From Microvirga terricola (GTDB lineage Bacteria > Pseudomonadota > Alphaproteobacteria > Rhizobiales > Beijerinckiaceae): a stretch of 64,000 bases of DNA. The position numbers and the translations under genes were made by a program. Position 1 is the first letter of the stretch. Each line of letters opens with the position of its first letter. Positions 9,236 through 18,337 of this stretch are shown here, piece by piece. The notes beneath the pieces were generated by a model. The model saw nothing but the letters and a program-made list of their open reading frames with translations. It made no database searches and had not been told where the DNA came from. Location of the stretch: positions 62,001 through 126,000 of the forward strand of contig NZ_JAATJS010000006.1 of the NCBI RefSeq assembly GCF_011777495.1, written 5' to 3'.

Positions 9236-10249
9236 ATGGCAACTTCCGAGACGCTTCATCGCATAAACCGACTTGTCCGCGGTCAAAGAATCAAGTTCGG
9301 GGCTGCGCTGCTCGCCGATATTGCCCGTATCCGACACACCATTGTGCGTGTTGATCCGGTTGGCGCATGCAATCTGCGCTGCGGAATGTGTTTCTTCTCA
9401 AGCGCAACCTGGAGAACGGAACACGCCAAAGGGCGCCTCACGAAATCAGAACTCGAACGCATCGCGTCGATGCTATTTCCTCTGGCGATCCAGGTTCACT
9501 TCGGAGCCTCCATGGAGCCAACGACCTTCAAGGATTATCCTTGGCTCGTCAGGCTGGCGAAGCAGCACAAAGTACCCTTCGTCGGGTTCACGACAAATGC
9601 ACAACTACTCACGTCAGACGGCATCCGCCAACTTGCCGCCGCAGGATTAGATGAGATCACAATCTCAAGCCATGGCGTCCACAAGGACACTTATGAGCGC
9701 CTGATGAGAGGGGCCTCATTCGAGAAACATCACGAGACCCTGCGCGACCTTGCGAGTGTAAGATCCCTGAACAAGCTACCGAGGCTGCGAATCAATTTCA
9801 CCATCAACCCGGACAACTTGGAGGAGCTCAAGAGTTTCTTCGATGTTTATGGCGCGTACAACCTTACGACGCTGCAGCTGCGACCCGTCTTCGACTTTGC
9901 TGACACCGAGTACCGCAACAACGATTTGTCCAAATATCTCGACCGATATCGAGCCATCACGGCCGATATCATTCGCGAAGGCGCCAATCGCCGGGTGCAT
10001 GTACTTGCCAATGTAAGCGATCCCACTCATGAGGGTGGGAATGTGTTTGCTCATGTGTATCGAACAGCATTTCTCAGAGCTGTTAGTCCCGAATTCGTCT
10101 GGACCAAAGACTTCGATTGGCGCAATGAATCGCTGGCGGATTACTGTAACCGCATAGGCTGGAGGAAAATGCTGCTTCGCCAGATCATCCAGCCGCACCG
10201 CCAAGCCTCACTCCCCGCCGCTCAAACGGCGGCCTTCGATGTGTTTTAG
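9236..10249 (+). CDS. Radical SAM protein of the exopolysaccharide locus
   Basis: The protein (337 aa) binds a [4Fe-4S] cluster through CNLRCGMC (CX3CX2C, about residues 43-50) and should cleave S-adenosylmethionine to a 5'-deoxyadenosyl radical. Further radical-SAM features are VHFGASMEPTTF (SAM-binding Gly/Glu region), FVGFTTNAQLLT and LDEITISSHG. The C-terminus has only one further cysteine, so a SPASM/twitch auxiliary cluster is absent. The ATG at 9236 with AAAAGGGA eight bases upstream is preferred to an upstream in-frame start at 9104. It opens the plus-strand arm. A role in modifying a sugar, or making a peptide or lipid linked to the polymer, is possible; the substrate is unknown. Confidence 0.85.
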   Translation: MATSETLHRINRLVRGQRIKFGAALLADIARIRHTIVRVDPVGACNLRCGMCFFSSATWRTEHAKGRLTKSELERIASMLFPLAIQVHFGASMEPTTFKDYPWLVRLAKQHKVPFVGFTTNAQLLTSDGIRQLAAAGLDEITISSHGVHKDTYERLMRGASFEKHHETLRDLASVRSLNKLPRLRINFTINPDNLEELKSFFDVYGAYNLTTLQLRPVFDFADTEYRNNDLSKYLDRYRAITADIIREGANRRVHVLANVSDPTHEGGNVFAHVYRTAFLRAVSPEFVWTKDFDWRNESLADYCNRIGWRKMLLRQIIQPHRQASLPAAQTAAFDVF

Positions 10250-10460
10250 CGCGACTTTGATACTCTCGCCGCAGAACCAAGGGTCCAGCAGGCTGGTGAG
10301 GACTGCGCATCTGCCGTGCGATGAAAGCACCCAGCGAAGGCGGAAACGCTCATTGGGCGCAGAAGGTGGATCACCCCAAAGATTTCTGGCGAGAGGTATC
10401 GCACTCCTGTAAATTGGCTCGGGTGTAGTCGGCCTGTCGCCTCGATATTTGGAGACGAAG

Positions 10461-12527
10461 ATGACGACCGTCACTTTTCAGCAAAATGTGGGCACCTACA
10501 GCGGCACCGTCGACACAATGCTGCGGGAAAGTCGACCGACAAAGGATTATGCCACGGCGACGGACCTCAATGTCGACAGCGTTGACTCTGCCGGCAAGCA
10601 CAATGTGGCACTGCTGTATTTCGCAAACTTGTTTGGCTCAGGCCCTGGGCAAATTCCGCTGGGGGCGACGATCACCTCGGCGACACTCACGCTGCAGGTC
10701 TCCGACAAGTCAAGCGACGGCGTCTCTCTCCACCGCATGTTGACCAACTGGACGGATCTTCCGACCTGGACCTGGGATTCGTTCGGCAATGGCATCCAGT
10801 TCGATGGCACGGAAGCCTCCGCGACGGCCGACCTCATTACTGGGGCCGTGGGGCTCGGCAGCCAGAGCTTCAATGTTACGCAGAGCCTGCAGGCGTGGGC
10901 AGCCGGCGCCGCCAACTACGGTTGGGCATTCAACCCGGCCGGTCCCGATGGCTGGGATTTCAATTCGTCTGAAGGAACAGTCGCGCCGAGGCTCACCGTC
11001 ACCTACGAATTGCCCGCTCCCACGGCTGGCGTGACGGTAACGGAAAGCGGTGGTTCAACCGCCGTCACGGAGGGCGGAGCAAGCGATACGTTTAGAGTGG
11101 CTCTTGCCAGTGCTCCTACGGCCAATGTGATAATCACGATCACAGGCAATGCCGATATCGACCGCGCACCGGCCACGCTGACCTTCACACCCACGAACTG
11201 GCAGACACCTCAGACCGTGACGCTGACCGCGGTAGACGATACCTTGGTGGAAGGAACCGAGACCAGCAACGTCACACTGACCGTCTCCAGCACAGATCCC
11301 CAGTACAACGGCCTCAGCATCGCGCCGGTCCCGGTGACCATCTTCGACAATGATGCCCCTCCTCCTGTGCTGCCTGTCGTCACGATGCAAAACGCCTCCG
11401 CGACGGAAGGACCGAACGCGCAAATCACGTTCACGCTGACCCTCGACACGGCAGCAACGCAGGACGTGGTGGTTAGTTACTCCACCCTCGATGGGGCCGC
11501 CACCGCCGCAAACGACTTTGTCGGGATCACATCCGGAACCACCACATTCGCGGCTGGACAAACCACGGCGACCATCACGGTCAACCTCAAGGACGACACC
11601 GTCGCGGAAAGCACCGAAACCTTCACCCTCAGGCTCAACTCCGCTACCAACGCCACGATCGGTACCGCCACGGCCACCGGAACGATCTTTGACAATGATT
11701 CCACCGCGCCGCCCGAAATCAATGCCACGGTTGTCAGGGTCCATGATACGACCCAGTACAAAGCTGGAGATCCGACGGGCTACGGCAGCGGAGACCCGTC
11801 AGGGCTGGCCTATGTACCGGGTTTGAACCTTCTGTTCATCGCCGATTCCGAGCACGACGAGAGCCCCTACTTCAGCCCCACCAATCTGTTTGCGATCAGA
11901 CCTGACGGTACTCATGTGCAGTCATACAGCCTGACGAGCTTCACCAAAGAACCGACGGGCGTCGCCTACAATCCCAAGAACGGCTATCTCTACATCACTG
12001 ATGACGATCAAAGGAAGGTCTTCTGGGTCGATCCGGCTAACCCTTCCGTGAAAGTTGGCGAGTTCAGCGTCAAAGCCCTCGGGATCACCGACGCGGAGGA
12101 CCCCAAGTTCGATCCCGTCACCGGCCATATGTACATGTTGGATGGCCTCTCGCGCACTTTCTTCGAGCTCACCAATACAGGTCAGCTAGTCAAATCCTTC
12201 ACTCTGCCGTCCGTGATGACGGATGCGGAGGCATTGGCTTATGACTCGAGCCATGATGTGTTCTTCATCGCGTCCGGCGCCACGCGTGGAACGATCTTCG
12301 AGATGGATCGCGACGGCAATGTGCTGGAAACCATCACGACCCTGAATGCATCCACCTATGTTAATCCAATCACCGGGTCAAAGCCCAAGATCAAAGGGCT
12401 TGAGCTGGCGCTGAGCAGCGATCCGAATGACGGCAATCGGCTGAGCCTTTATGCAGCGGACTACGGCGTCGATCAAAAAGCCGACGGACGCCTGTTCGAG
12501 ATTAGCCTTGGGGTAAGCTGGGCGTAG
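10461..12527 (+). CDS. DNRLRE / Calx-beta / propeller-domain extracellular-type protein
   Basis: A 688-aa acidic, Thr/Ser/Asp-rich protein. Residues 1-180 form a DNRLRE-like beta-sandwich (TVDTMLRESRPTKDYATATDLNV, LYFANL, LGATITSATLTL, YGWAFNP). About 185-300 and 305-415 are two Calx-beta-like modules, each ending in TIFDND. The rest (about 425-688) is a beta-propeller-like region with repeated YNPKNGYLYITDDD and FDPVTGHMYMLDG segments, like SdiA-regulated/phytase-like propellers. No signal peptide and no RTX nonapeptides are visible, so the route out of the cell is unclear (type I without RTX is possible). The ATG at 10461 follows GGAGACGAAG. Its position suggests binding or processing of the exopolysaccharide. 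Confidence 0.75.
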   Translation: MTTVTFQQNVGTYSGTVDTMLRESRPTKDYATATDLNVDSVDSAGKHNVALLYFANLFGSGPGQIPLGATITSATLTLQVSDKSSDGVSLHRMLTNWTDLPTWTWDSFGNGIQFDGTEASATADLITGAVGLGSQSFNVTQSLQAWAAGAANYGWAFNPAGPDGWDFNSSEGTVAPRLTVTYELPAPTAGVTVTESGGSTAVTEGGASDTFRVALASAPTANVIITITGNADIDRAPATLTFTPTNWQTPQTVTLTAVDDTLVEGTETSNVTLTVSSTDPQYNGLSIAPVPVTIFDNDAPPPVLPVVTMQNASATEGPNAQITFTLTLDTAATQDVVVSYSTLDGAATAANDFVGITSGTTTFAAGQTTATITVNLKDDTVAESTETFTLRLNSATNATIGTATATGTIFDNDSTAPPEINATVVRVHDTTQYKAGDPTGYGSGDPSGLAYVPGLNLLFIADSEHDESPYFSPTNLFAIRPDGTHVQSYSLTSFTKEPTGVAYNPKNGYLYITDDDQRKVFWVDPANPSVKVGEFSVKALGITDAEDPKFDPVTGHMYMLDGLSRTFFELTNTGQLVKSFTLPSVMTDAEALAYDSSHDVFFIASGATRGTIFEMDRDGNVLETITTLNASTYVNPITGSKPKIKGLELALSSDPNDGNRLSLYAADYGVDQKADGRLFEISLGVSWA

Positions 12528-12725
12528 GCGACGGTGCGGCAGAGGGAGGCTCTCTGATTTTTCTGACTGCTGCGAAAAGATGTCCTAATCCGGCCGCACC
12601 ATCTAGGATTATCCCAACACTACCCCGAATGATCAGGATAAGTGTCTGCGGTTTCAGCCGCGCGGATGATATCATTGCCAGACCTCGGCGTGAGGGAATC
12701 TCGAAACTTGCCCCAGGGGGATGCA

Positions 12726-13502
12726 ATGCTGGTTGAGTTCCTTGGCTTGCCAGGTGCCGGAAAATCGACCCTGTCGCATCTTGTAGCGAACCTCCTTTTG
12801 GAACGCCGATATACCGTTGAGGAGACCACCTACGACCTCGATCGCCGCTTCGGAAAATTCGAGCGATCTGTCATAAAGCTCGCACATATCGCGCGCTACC
12901 TCTGCACGCATCCGCGTTGCGCGCTGTCCAACGTGAGCAGCATCCTGGCCACACGGCAAGCGACACTCGCCGACATCAAGAAATCCATTCCCAACTGGCT
13001 GTATGTGGCATCCCTCGTCTCGCGCAGGCGTTCCGACGATCGAATCATCCTTCTCGATCAAGGCGTCGCACAGGCCGTTTGGTCGATTGGCTTCGCGGCT
13101 GAGCAAGAGCTCTGGCTTGACCTTCACATGAATACTACGTCCGAAAGGACGCCAAAACCGGACCTGATTATACAGGTCCAAGCGAGCTTTGAGACAGTTA
13201 GCGTCCGGCTGGACTCCCGCAAGAAACGCATCAGTCGCCTGGAAAGCCTCGTACAGAACCACTCGGTGTTACAGCACGCCCAAGATCACTGCGATGAGAT
13301 CAGCCTGAGATTCGAGGCCGCCGGCGTGCCAATCATTAAAGTTCACAACGATGACCCTGAGCAATTGGCGTCCAACGCGCGGCTTGTCACCGACATTATC
13401 ATAGCGTTCGTGAACGAGCAGACAGCCGCATCGAGAGAGCGGCCGCAAGGGGCTCCGTTATCCGCCCCCCAAAAGAGAGCTTCGCCAATACGTGGGCTCT
13501 GA
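12726..13502 (+). CDS. P-loop NTPase/kinase-like protein of the polysaccharide locus
   Basis: 258 residues starting MLVEFLGLPGAGKSTLSHLVA: a Walker A GLPGAGKS placed right at the N-terminus, as in thymidylate, adenylylsulfate and other small-molecule kinases. IILLDQGVAQAVW (about residues 105-117) looks like the Walker B/DRY-like region. There is no signal peptide or membrane segment. The ATG has AGGGGG upstream. Substrate unknown. Proteins of this kind recur beside polysaccharide flippases, and a second kinase domain is fused in the gene at 15109, so phosphorylation of a sugar, lipid carrier or the polymer is a guess from context. Confidence 0.7.
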   Translation: MLVEFLGLPGAGKSTLSHLVANLLLERRYTVEETTYDLDRRFGKFERSVIKLAHIARYLCTHPRCALSNVSSILATRQATLADIKKSIPNWLYVASLVSRRRSDDRIILLDQGVAQAVWSIGFAAEQELWLDLHMNTTSERTPKPDLIIQVQASFETVSVRLDSRKKRISRLESLVQNHSVLQHAQDHCDEISLRFEAAGVPIIKVHNDDPEQLASNARLVTDIIIAFVNEQTAASRERPQGAPLSAPQKRASPIRGL

Positions 13503-13595
13503 TGCTAAGCACCCAAGGATCCGCCACCCATGGACGAGCAACCAAAGGAGACAGTATGCGATCCGCTCCGGCAGAGAACACCGCAGGAATCAGCC

Positions 13596-15098
13596 ATGAG
13601 CAACATGCGCCGCGGACTGACTGAGCGCACCGTTCTGGGCCTGGTCTGGACTTCTCTGGCCATGGGCGCTCAGGCGCTAATGCAACTCGTTGCGCTGATC
13701 ATGCTGGCGAGGCTGCTGCCACCCAGCAAATTCGGCGTGTTTGCAGCGGCGCTGATCGTCACCAGCTTTTGCGCCATCTTCTCCGAGCTGGGCGTCGGCC
13801 CGGCGATCGTGCAGCGACCGACGTTGAAGCAGCGTCATATCCGGGTCGGATTCACGCTATCTGTGCTTCTCAGCTTTGTTGCGGGAGGTCTGGTCTGGGC
13901 TGCCGCTCCATACATCGCGCGGTTTTTCCAAATTCCTGATCTGGCTGAAGTCGTTCGCGCAATCTCCCTTGGGTTCCCTCTTCAAGGGGTATCCATGGTA
14001 GCTCAAGCTCTCGCCCAGCGTGACCTGCGCTTCCGCTGGCTTGCAGCTATCGACGCCGGTGCCTTCGCCGCAGGATTCGTTATCGTTGCTCCGGTGCTTG
14101 CCTGGTTTGACTTCGGCATATGGGCACTGGTCGGTGCCTATCTGACACAGCAGGGCTTGCGTATGATCATTCTGCTGGTCGGCCAACCACACTCCAAGCG
14201 GCTACTCCTGGAACGCCGCGCCATCAAAGAGTTACTCTACTTCGGAGGCGGCTTCACTCTAGCCCGGATCGGAAATTACCTCGCCAACCAAGGGGATAAT
14301 CTCGTCGTAGGGCGGTGGCTAGGTCCCCAAGCCCTGGGTCTGTATACCCACGCCTACCAGCTGATGGCCGCGCCAGCGGTTCTCGTCGGCCAGGTTCTGG
14401 ACCGCGTACTGTTTCCCACAATGGCGCTCGTCCAGCTTGAGCCACAGCGTCTGGCCCGCGCGTATCGAAGCGGCATTTCCGCCTGTGCTCTGGTGATCCT
14501 GCCGGCAAGTGTCATCGTGGGGATCGTCGCGGATGAAATTGTACTGGTCCTGCTTGGACCCGCGTGGTCCGGCGTGATCTTCCCACTTCGGATTTTAGCA
14601 TTCGGGATGTTGTTCCGCACCAGCTACAAGCTAAGCGACTCGATCGCGCGCGCGACCGGCGCAGTCTATGCTCGAGCCTGGCGACAAGCCGTCTTTGCAG
14701 GCGCGGTCGTCCTCGGTTCATTGATTGGACAGCTCTGGGGATTGGGCGGAGTGGCTTTCGGAGTGTTTTCCGCCATTGGCCTCAACTTTGTTCTGATGGC
14801 GCACCTCAGTCTCCGTCTGACTGGAATGAGCGGGTCGGAATTCTGCCGGGCACACTTACCGGGAATTGCGCTCGCGGCAATTCTCGGTTTCGGTGCCTGG
14901 GCATTGGCTGGCTGGCTTCGGGAGCAACAAACCTCGCCGGTCGTGATCCTCTTTGAAATCGCGCTTCTCGCGCCCACAATAAGCCTGTTGCTGTGCTGGC
15001 TTATGCCAACCTTCTTTCTTGGGCAGGATTCACAATCACTGCTTCGCGCACTCAGTGCGTTGATGCCAGCGAAGCTGCAACGCCGTTCTCTCAGATGA
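13596..15098 (+). CDS. Wzx-type oligosaccharide flippase (MOP superfamily)
   Basis: Membrane protein of 500 residues with about 12-14 hydrophobic helices, expected to flip the lipid-linked exopolysaccharide repeat across the inner membrane. The N-terminus (GLVWTSLAMGAQALMQLV, LARLLPPSKFGVFAAAL, FSELGVGPAIVQRP) is characteristic of the polysaccharide-synthesis MATE-like families, as is GNYLANQGDNLVVGRWLGPQALGLYTHAYQL near residue 230. The ATG at 13596 with AGGAA upstream places the first helix at the normal distance; an ATG at 13530 would add 22 non-conserved residues. It ends 10 bp before the next gene, indicating co-transcription. Confidence 0.9.
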   Translation: MSNMRRGLTERTVLGLVWTSLAMGAQALMQLVALIMLARLLPPSKFGVFAAALIVTSFCAIFSELGVGPAIVQRPTLKQRHIRVGFTLSVLLSFVAGGLVWAAAPYIARFFQIPDLAEVVRAISLGFPLQGVSMVAQALAQRDLRFRWLAAIDAGAFAAGFVIVAPVLAWFDFGIWALVGAYLTQQGLRMIILLVGQPHSKRLLLERRAIKELLYFGGGFTLARIGNYLANQGDNLVVGRWLGPQALGLYTHAYQLMAAPAVLVGQVLDRVLFPTMALVQLEPQRLARAYRSGISACALVILPASVIVGIVADEIVLVLLGPAWSGVIFPLRILAFGMLFRTSYKLSDSIARATGAVYARAWRQAVFAGAVVLGSLIGQLWGLGGVAFGVFSAIGLNFVLMAHLSLRLTGMSGSEFCRAHLPGIALAAILGFGAWALAGWLREQQTSPVVILFEIALLAPTISLLLCWLMPTFFLGQDSQSLLRALSALMPAKLQRRSLR

Positions 15099-15108
15099 TG
15101 GAGAGACA

Positions 15109-16683
15109 ATGTCAGATGTAGAAGCTCAAACCCAAACCAGCTATTCGACTCTCCCGACCCCGCCCAAGGGGCTTCCCATCGTACAGAACCTGTTTACGCG
15201 ACTCCACAAAGCGGATCTCGCTTATTGTCACTGGAAGAGCAACGAGCATCTGGGCGCGGCAGTGGAAGGTCTCACAGATCTTGACGTTTTGGTCGATCAG
15301 CGCCGTGCCTCGGATCTGCAGCGCATCCTTGCCGAGAGCGGATTCAGGCGCTTCGCAGCCCCGCCGCTACGCGCCTACCCCGCGGTTGAAGATTACCTCG
15401 GCTTCGATGACGGTACCGGGCATCTCGTGCATCTTCATCTTCACTATCAGCTCACACTCGGGCAGCGGCATCTCAAGGGTTATCGTGTGCCTTGGGAGCA
15501 TCAGGTGCTTGCTAGGCGCATCCTGGATCCCCAATACGGCATTTATGTCGCGGATCCGGCCACCGAGCTGGTGCTTCTCCTGGTCCGCGCGGCCCTGAAG
15601 CAACGCATTCGCGATCGGTTGCGCCTCAGATCAAAGAGGAGACTCAAAGGCGCCGTGGCGGATTTCCATCGCGAGTTCGCATGGCTGCGTGAGCGCGTCG
15701 ACGACAATGCCGTGTGTGAAACGGCGCACGGATTTCTCGGCTCGATCGCTGACGAGCCTTTGCGCCGCTTGCTCGACGATCAAGCCATATCTAATCGTCT
15801 GACCGATTTTTCAGCAGCTGTCCGACCCGCATTGCGGCGATACCGAACTTATGGACCATTGGCTGCCCCACTGCGTGCCTGGCTGCGGGAACTGCAGTGG
15901 GCCGCAGATGCAGTAAACCGTCGCTACCTCCATCGCCCAGTGCCGCTGCGACGGATCTCGCCCCGAGGCGGCACTGTCATTGTCCTTCTCGGATCAGACG
16001 GCTCGGGGAAATCCAGCCTCGCGAAAACCCTTGTCTCCTGGCTCGGAGTCAAGCTCGACGTGATGCCCATTTACTTCGGCAGCGGTGACGGCCCTAGCTC
16101 CTTCTACCGGCTGCCCCTACGGCTCGCACACCGGCTCCTATCGCCGGTCATTGGCAATGGAAAGAAGTCGCGATCTGTTGACGATAATGGCCTCGATCAT
16201 CAGCGCCTTTGGATGCGCGTCCGGAGTTCTTTGCGTGCGGCGGCGCTCATCCCATGGGCTCTGACCCTTAGCTTGGAAAAAAGGGGTAAGCTGCGGCGAA
16301 TGACCCGGGCTCGTAATCGGGGCATGATCGTCGTATGCGACCGGTTTGCGCAGGCGGATATTCCGGGTTTCAACGACGGTCCTCTACTGGCCCATTGGCG
16401 GCGTTCCCGTTGGCGGATCTGCCGGGCCCTGGCCGTTTGGGAAGCCAAACCCTATGCCGACGCCAAGCTTGATCCGCCGGACCTTGTCATTAAGCTGAAT
16501 GTCACGCCGGAGGTTGCACTGGGTCGCCGGCCCGAGATGAGTCTCGAAGAGATACGCCGCCGCGTGCAGGCCGTGCAGAGTTTCCGCTTCCAGGAGCCGG
16601 CAAGAGTGGTTGAGATTGGAACTGACGTTCCGCTCGACGAAGTTGCTCTCGCCGCGAAACGGCTCGTCTGGGATGAAATCTAG
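15109..16683 (+). CDS. Fusion of nucleotidyltransferase-like domain and thymidylate-kinase-like domain
   Basis: 524 residues in two parts. Residues about 20-160 resemble a minimal nucleotidyltransferase fold: YCHWKSNEHLGAAVEGLTDLDVLVD, with Asp residues spaced as in DxD metal ligands, and VHLHLHYQL. Residues about 285-524 are a P-loop kinase: TVIVLLGSDGSGKSSLAKTL (Walker A GSDGSGKS), a MIVVCDRF DR-type motif, and a C-terminal LIKLNVTPEVALGRRPEMSLEEIRRR that matches the lid of thymidylate kinases. It lies 10 bp after the flippase gene. No biochemical role is known to me; with the kinase at 12726 it marks an unusual phosphotransfer content in this locus. Confidence 0.75.
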   Translation: MSDVEAQTQTSYSTLPTPPKGLPIVQNLFTRLHKADLAYCHWKSNEHLGAAVEGLTDLDVLVDQRRASDLQRILAESGFRRFAAPPLRAYPAVEDYLGFDDGTGHLVHLHLHYQLTLGQRHLKGYRVPWEHQVLARRILDPQYGIYVADPATELVLLLVRAALKQRIRDRLRLRSKRRLKGAVADFHREFAWLRERVDDNAVCETAHGFLGSIADEPLRRLLDDQAISNRLTDFSAAVRPALRRYRTYGPLAAPLRAWLRELQWAADAVNRRYLHRPVPLRRISPRGGTVIVLLGSDGSGKSSLAKTLVSWLGVKLDVMPIYFGSGDGPSSFYRLPLRLAHRLLSPVIGNGKKSRSVDDNGLDHQRLWMRVRSSLRAAALIPWALTLSLEKRGKLRRMTRARNRGMIVVCDRFAQADIPGFNDGPLLAHWRRSRWRICRALAVWEAKPYADAKLDPPDLVIKLNVTPEVALGRRPEMSLEEIRRRVQAVQSFRFQEPARVVEIGTDVPLDEVALAAKRLVWDEI

Positions 16684-17102
16684 CGGCTTTAACTTGGGGA
16701 AGTGTCCCTCGGGCGATGTCCGATATCCCAGGTCCTGAGGAGATGAGGCAGCATTGGCATGGCTGACACGCACAGGGCAGTCACATTGATAGTGACAGGA
16801 GAGTTGCTCAGGGGAAAGCTCTCAACATAGATCCCAGGCCTCTGTGCTGATGGCCTTGGGCGTGGAAGTGAAGCTCTAGTTGAGGATTCGCTTGTCGATT
16901 GCAGGCATGAACTAACCCTCGAAAAGGATCCCCAACAACACTGCAGGGCCTATATGCGACTCAACCGCATGAGCCGACTGTAGGAAATGATAACTATCGA
17001 GGTAACCAGGGGAGCTTGGAAGCTCTGCTTCCCATATGCTTCCCAATTTCACTTCCTAAGAAGCAGGGCTAGGGCTCACTCGGCCAAAACCCTTATTTTA
17101 TA
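16684..17102. other. Gene-free stretch between exopolysaccharide locus and tRNA-His
   Basis: About 420 bp with no supported ORF. I see no clear rho-independent terminator for the plus-strand arm, no RNA and no long repeat. Confidence 0.5.
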
Positions 17103-17179
17103 TGGTACAGCCGCCCCGGCTCGAACGGGGGACCCCCAGATCCACAATCTGGTGCTCTAACCAACTGAGCTACGGCTGC
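17103..17179 (-). tRNA. tRNA-His (GTG)
   Basis: Read on the minus strand the 77-nt sequence folds as a tRNA: acceptor GCAGCCG/CGGCTGT (first pair G-U), D-arm with AGCTCAGTTGGTTAGAGC, anticodon stem CCAGA/TCTGG around loop TTGTGGA (anticodon GTG), T-arm with GTTCGAGCC, then A73 and encoded CCA. Unlike most bacterial tRNA-His it lacks the extra G-1:C73 pair and has A73, as known for a large group of alphaproteobacteria. Confidence 0.97.
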
Positions 17180-17239
17180 ACTCGCGGCAGGGTGTAATCG
17201 CCTCGGCGATCAATTTCAAGGCTTCTTTGTCGCCGCGGG

Positions 17240-17274
17240 CTCTCAAAAGCGAATGGCGGGCCGTGGGGCCCGCC
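17240..17274 (-). terminator. Rho-independent terminator of the tct operon
   Basis: Minus-strand stem GGCGGGCC-CCAC-GGCCCGCC (17255-17274) followed by ATTCGCTTTTG, 30 bp after the tctC stop codon. The U-tract is short, so strength is uncertain. Confidence 0.6.
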
Positions 17275-17303
17275 ACCCTTGTCCGGAAAAGCCGGAAAAA
17301 GCC

Positions 17304-18275
17304 TTATTCCGCCGTGGCTCCCGCCGCTTTGAGGACCGGGGTCCAGCGGGCGACCTCGCTCTCGACGAGTTTCTGCAGCGCTGCCGGGGTGCGCTCGGCG
17401 CCGGTCGGGATCACGCCGCCGAGGTCGAGCAGACGCTTCTTGGTGTTCTCGTCGTCCAAAGCCTTGACCAGCGCATCGTTGAGCTTCTTGACGATCTCCG
17501 GCGAGGTGCCCTTGGGCGCGAAGACCGCGTTCCAAGCGCTGACCTCGAAACCGTCGAGACCGGCTTCCTTGGTGGTCGGCAGGTTCGGCAGGGCGGGCGA
17601 GCGCTCAGGCGTCGCGATGGCGAAGGCCTTGATGGTGCCGCCCTGGATCTGCGGCGCGACGTTGACGATCTGGTCGGTCATGTAGTCGACCGAGTTCGCC
17701 ATCAGGTCGTTGAGGGCTGGCCCCGTGCCGCGATAGGTCACCATGGTCGGCTTGGTCTTGATGACCGAGCTGAAGAAGATGCCGGTCATGTGGGAGACTG
17801 AGCCCACGCCTGCATGGGCCATGTTCACCTTCTCACCGTTGGCCTTCATGTAATCGACGAAACCCTTCAGATCCTTCGCGGGAAAATCCTTCTTCGCCAC
17901 GATGATGATGGGGGTGCCGGCCGCGAGCCCAATGGGCGCGAAGTCCTTCGTCGGGTCGTATTTCAGGCTCGGATAGAGCGCGGGCGCAGCGCCATGCGTG
18001 CCCATGTGGCCCATCATGATGGTGTAGCCGTCCGGCTGCGACTGCGCCGCGCGGGTGATGCCTGTGGTGCCGCCGGCGCCCGCCACGTTCTCGATCACGA
18101 TCTGCTGGCCGAGCGTGCGGGACATGTGATCGCCGACGATGCGGGCGATCACGTCCGTCGGGCCACCCGCTGCGAAGGGCACGATCATGGTGATCGGCCG
18201 CTGCGGATAGGTCTGCGCCTGTGCCGCCGACACGGCCAGTCCAAGGGCCGCAAGGCCGAGTACGATCTTTTTCAT
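17304..18275 (-). CDS. tctC: Tripartite tricarboxylate transporter substrate-binding protein (TctC/Bug family)
   Basis: Periplasmic solute-binding protein of 323 residues. The start MKKIVLGLAALGLAVSAAQA is a textbook signal peptide. The mature protein opens with YPQRPITMIVPFAAGGPTDVIAR, the Bug-family signature that forms the carboxylate-binding loop, followed by VENVAGAGGTTG. The ATG at 18275 has a perfect AGGAGG six to seven bases upstream; the 20 in-frame residues before it are spurious. It ends the operon tctB-tctA-tctC (62 bp after tctA). Substrate is probably a di- or tricarboxylate, but Bug proteins vary widely and genome context gives no catabolic partner. Confidence 0.93.
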   Translation of the reverse strand: MKKIVLGLAALGLAVSAAQAQTYPQRPITMIVPFAAGGPTDVIARIVGDHMSRTLGQQIVIENVAGAGGTTGITRAAQSQPDGYTIMMGHMGTHGAAPALYPSLKYDPTKDFAPIGLAAGTPIIIVAKKDFPAKDLKGFVDYMKANGEKVNMAHAGVGSVSHMTGIFFSSVIKTKPTMVTYRGTGPALNDLMANSVDYMTDQIVNVAPQIQGGTIKAFAIATPERSPALPNLPTTKEAGLDGFEVSAWNAVFAPKGTSPEIVKKLNDALVKALDDENTKKRLLDLGGVIPTGAERTPAALQKLVESEVARWTPVLKAAGATAE

Positions 18276-18337
18276 TGGTTCCTCCTGGAAAAATTTCCTT
18301 GTCTTGAGACTTGAGAACAGGTCGTCGGAATGCAAGC

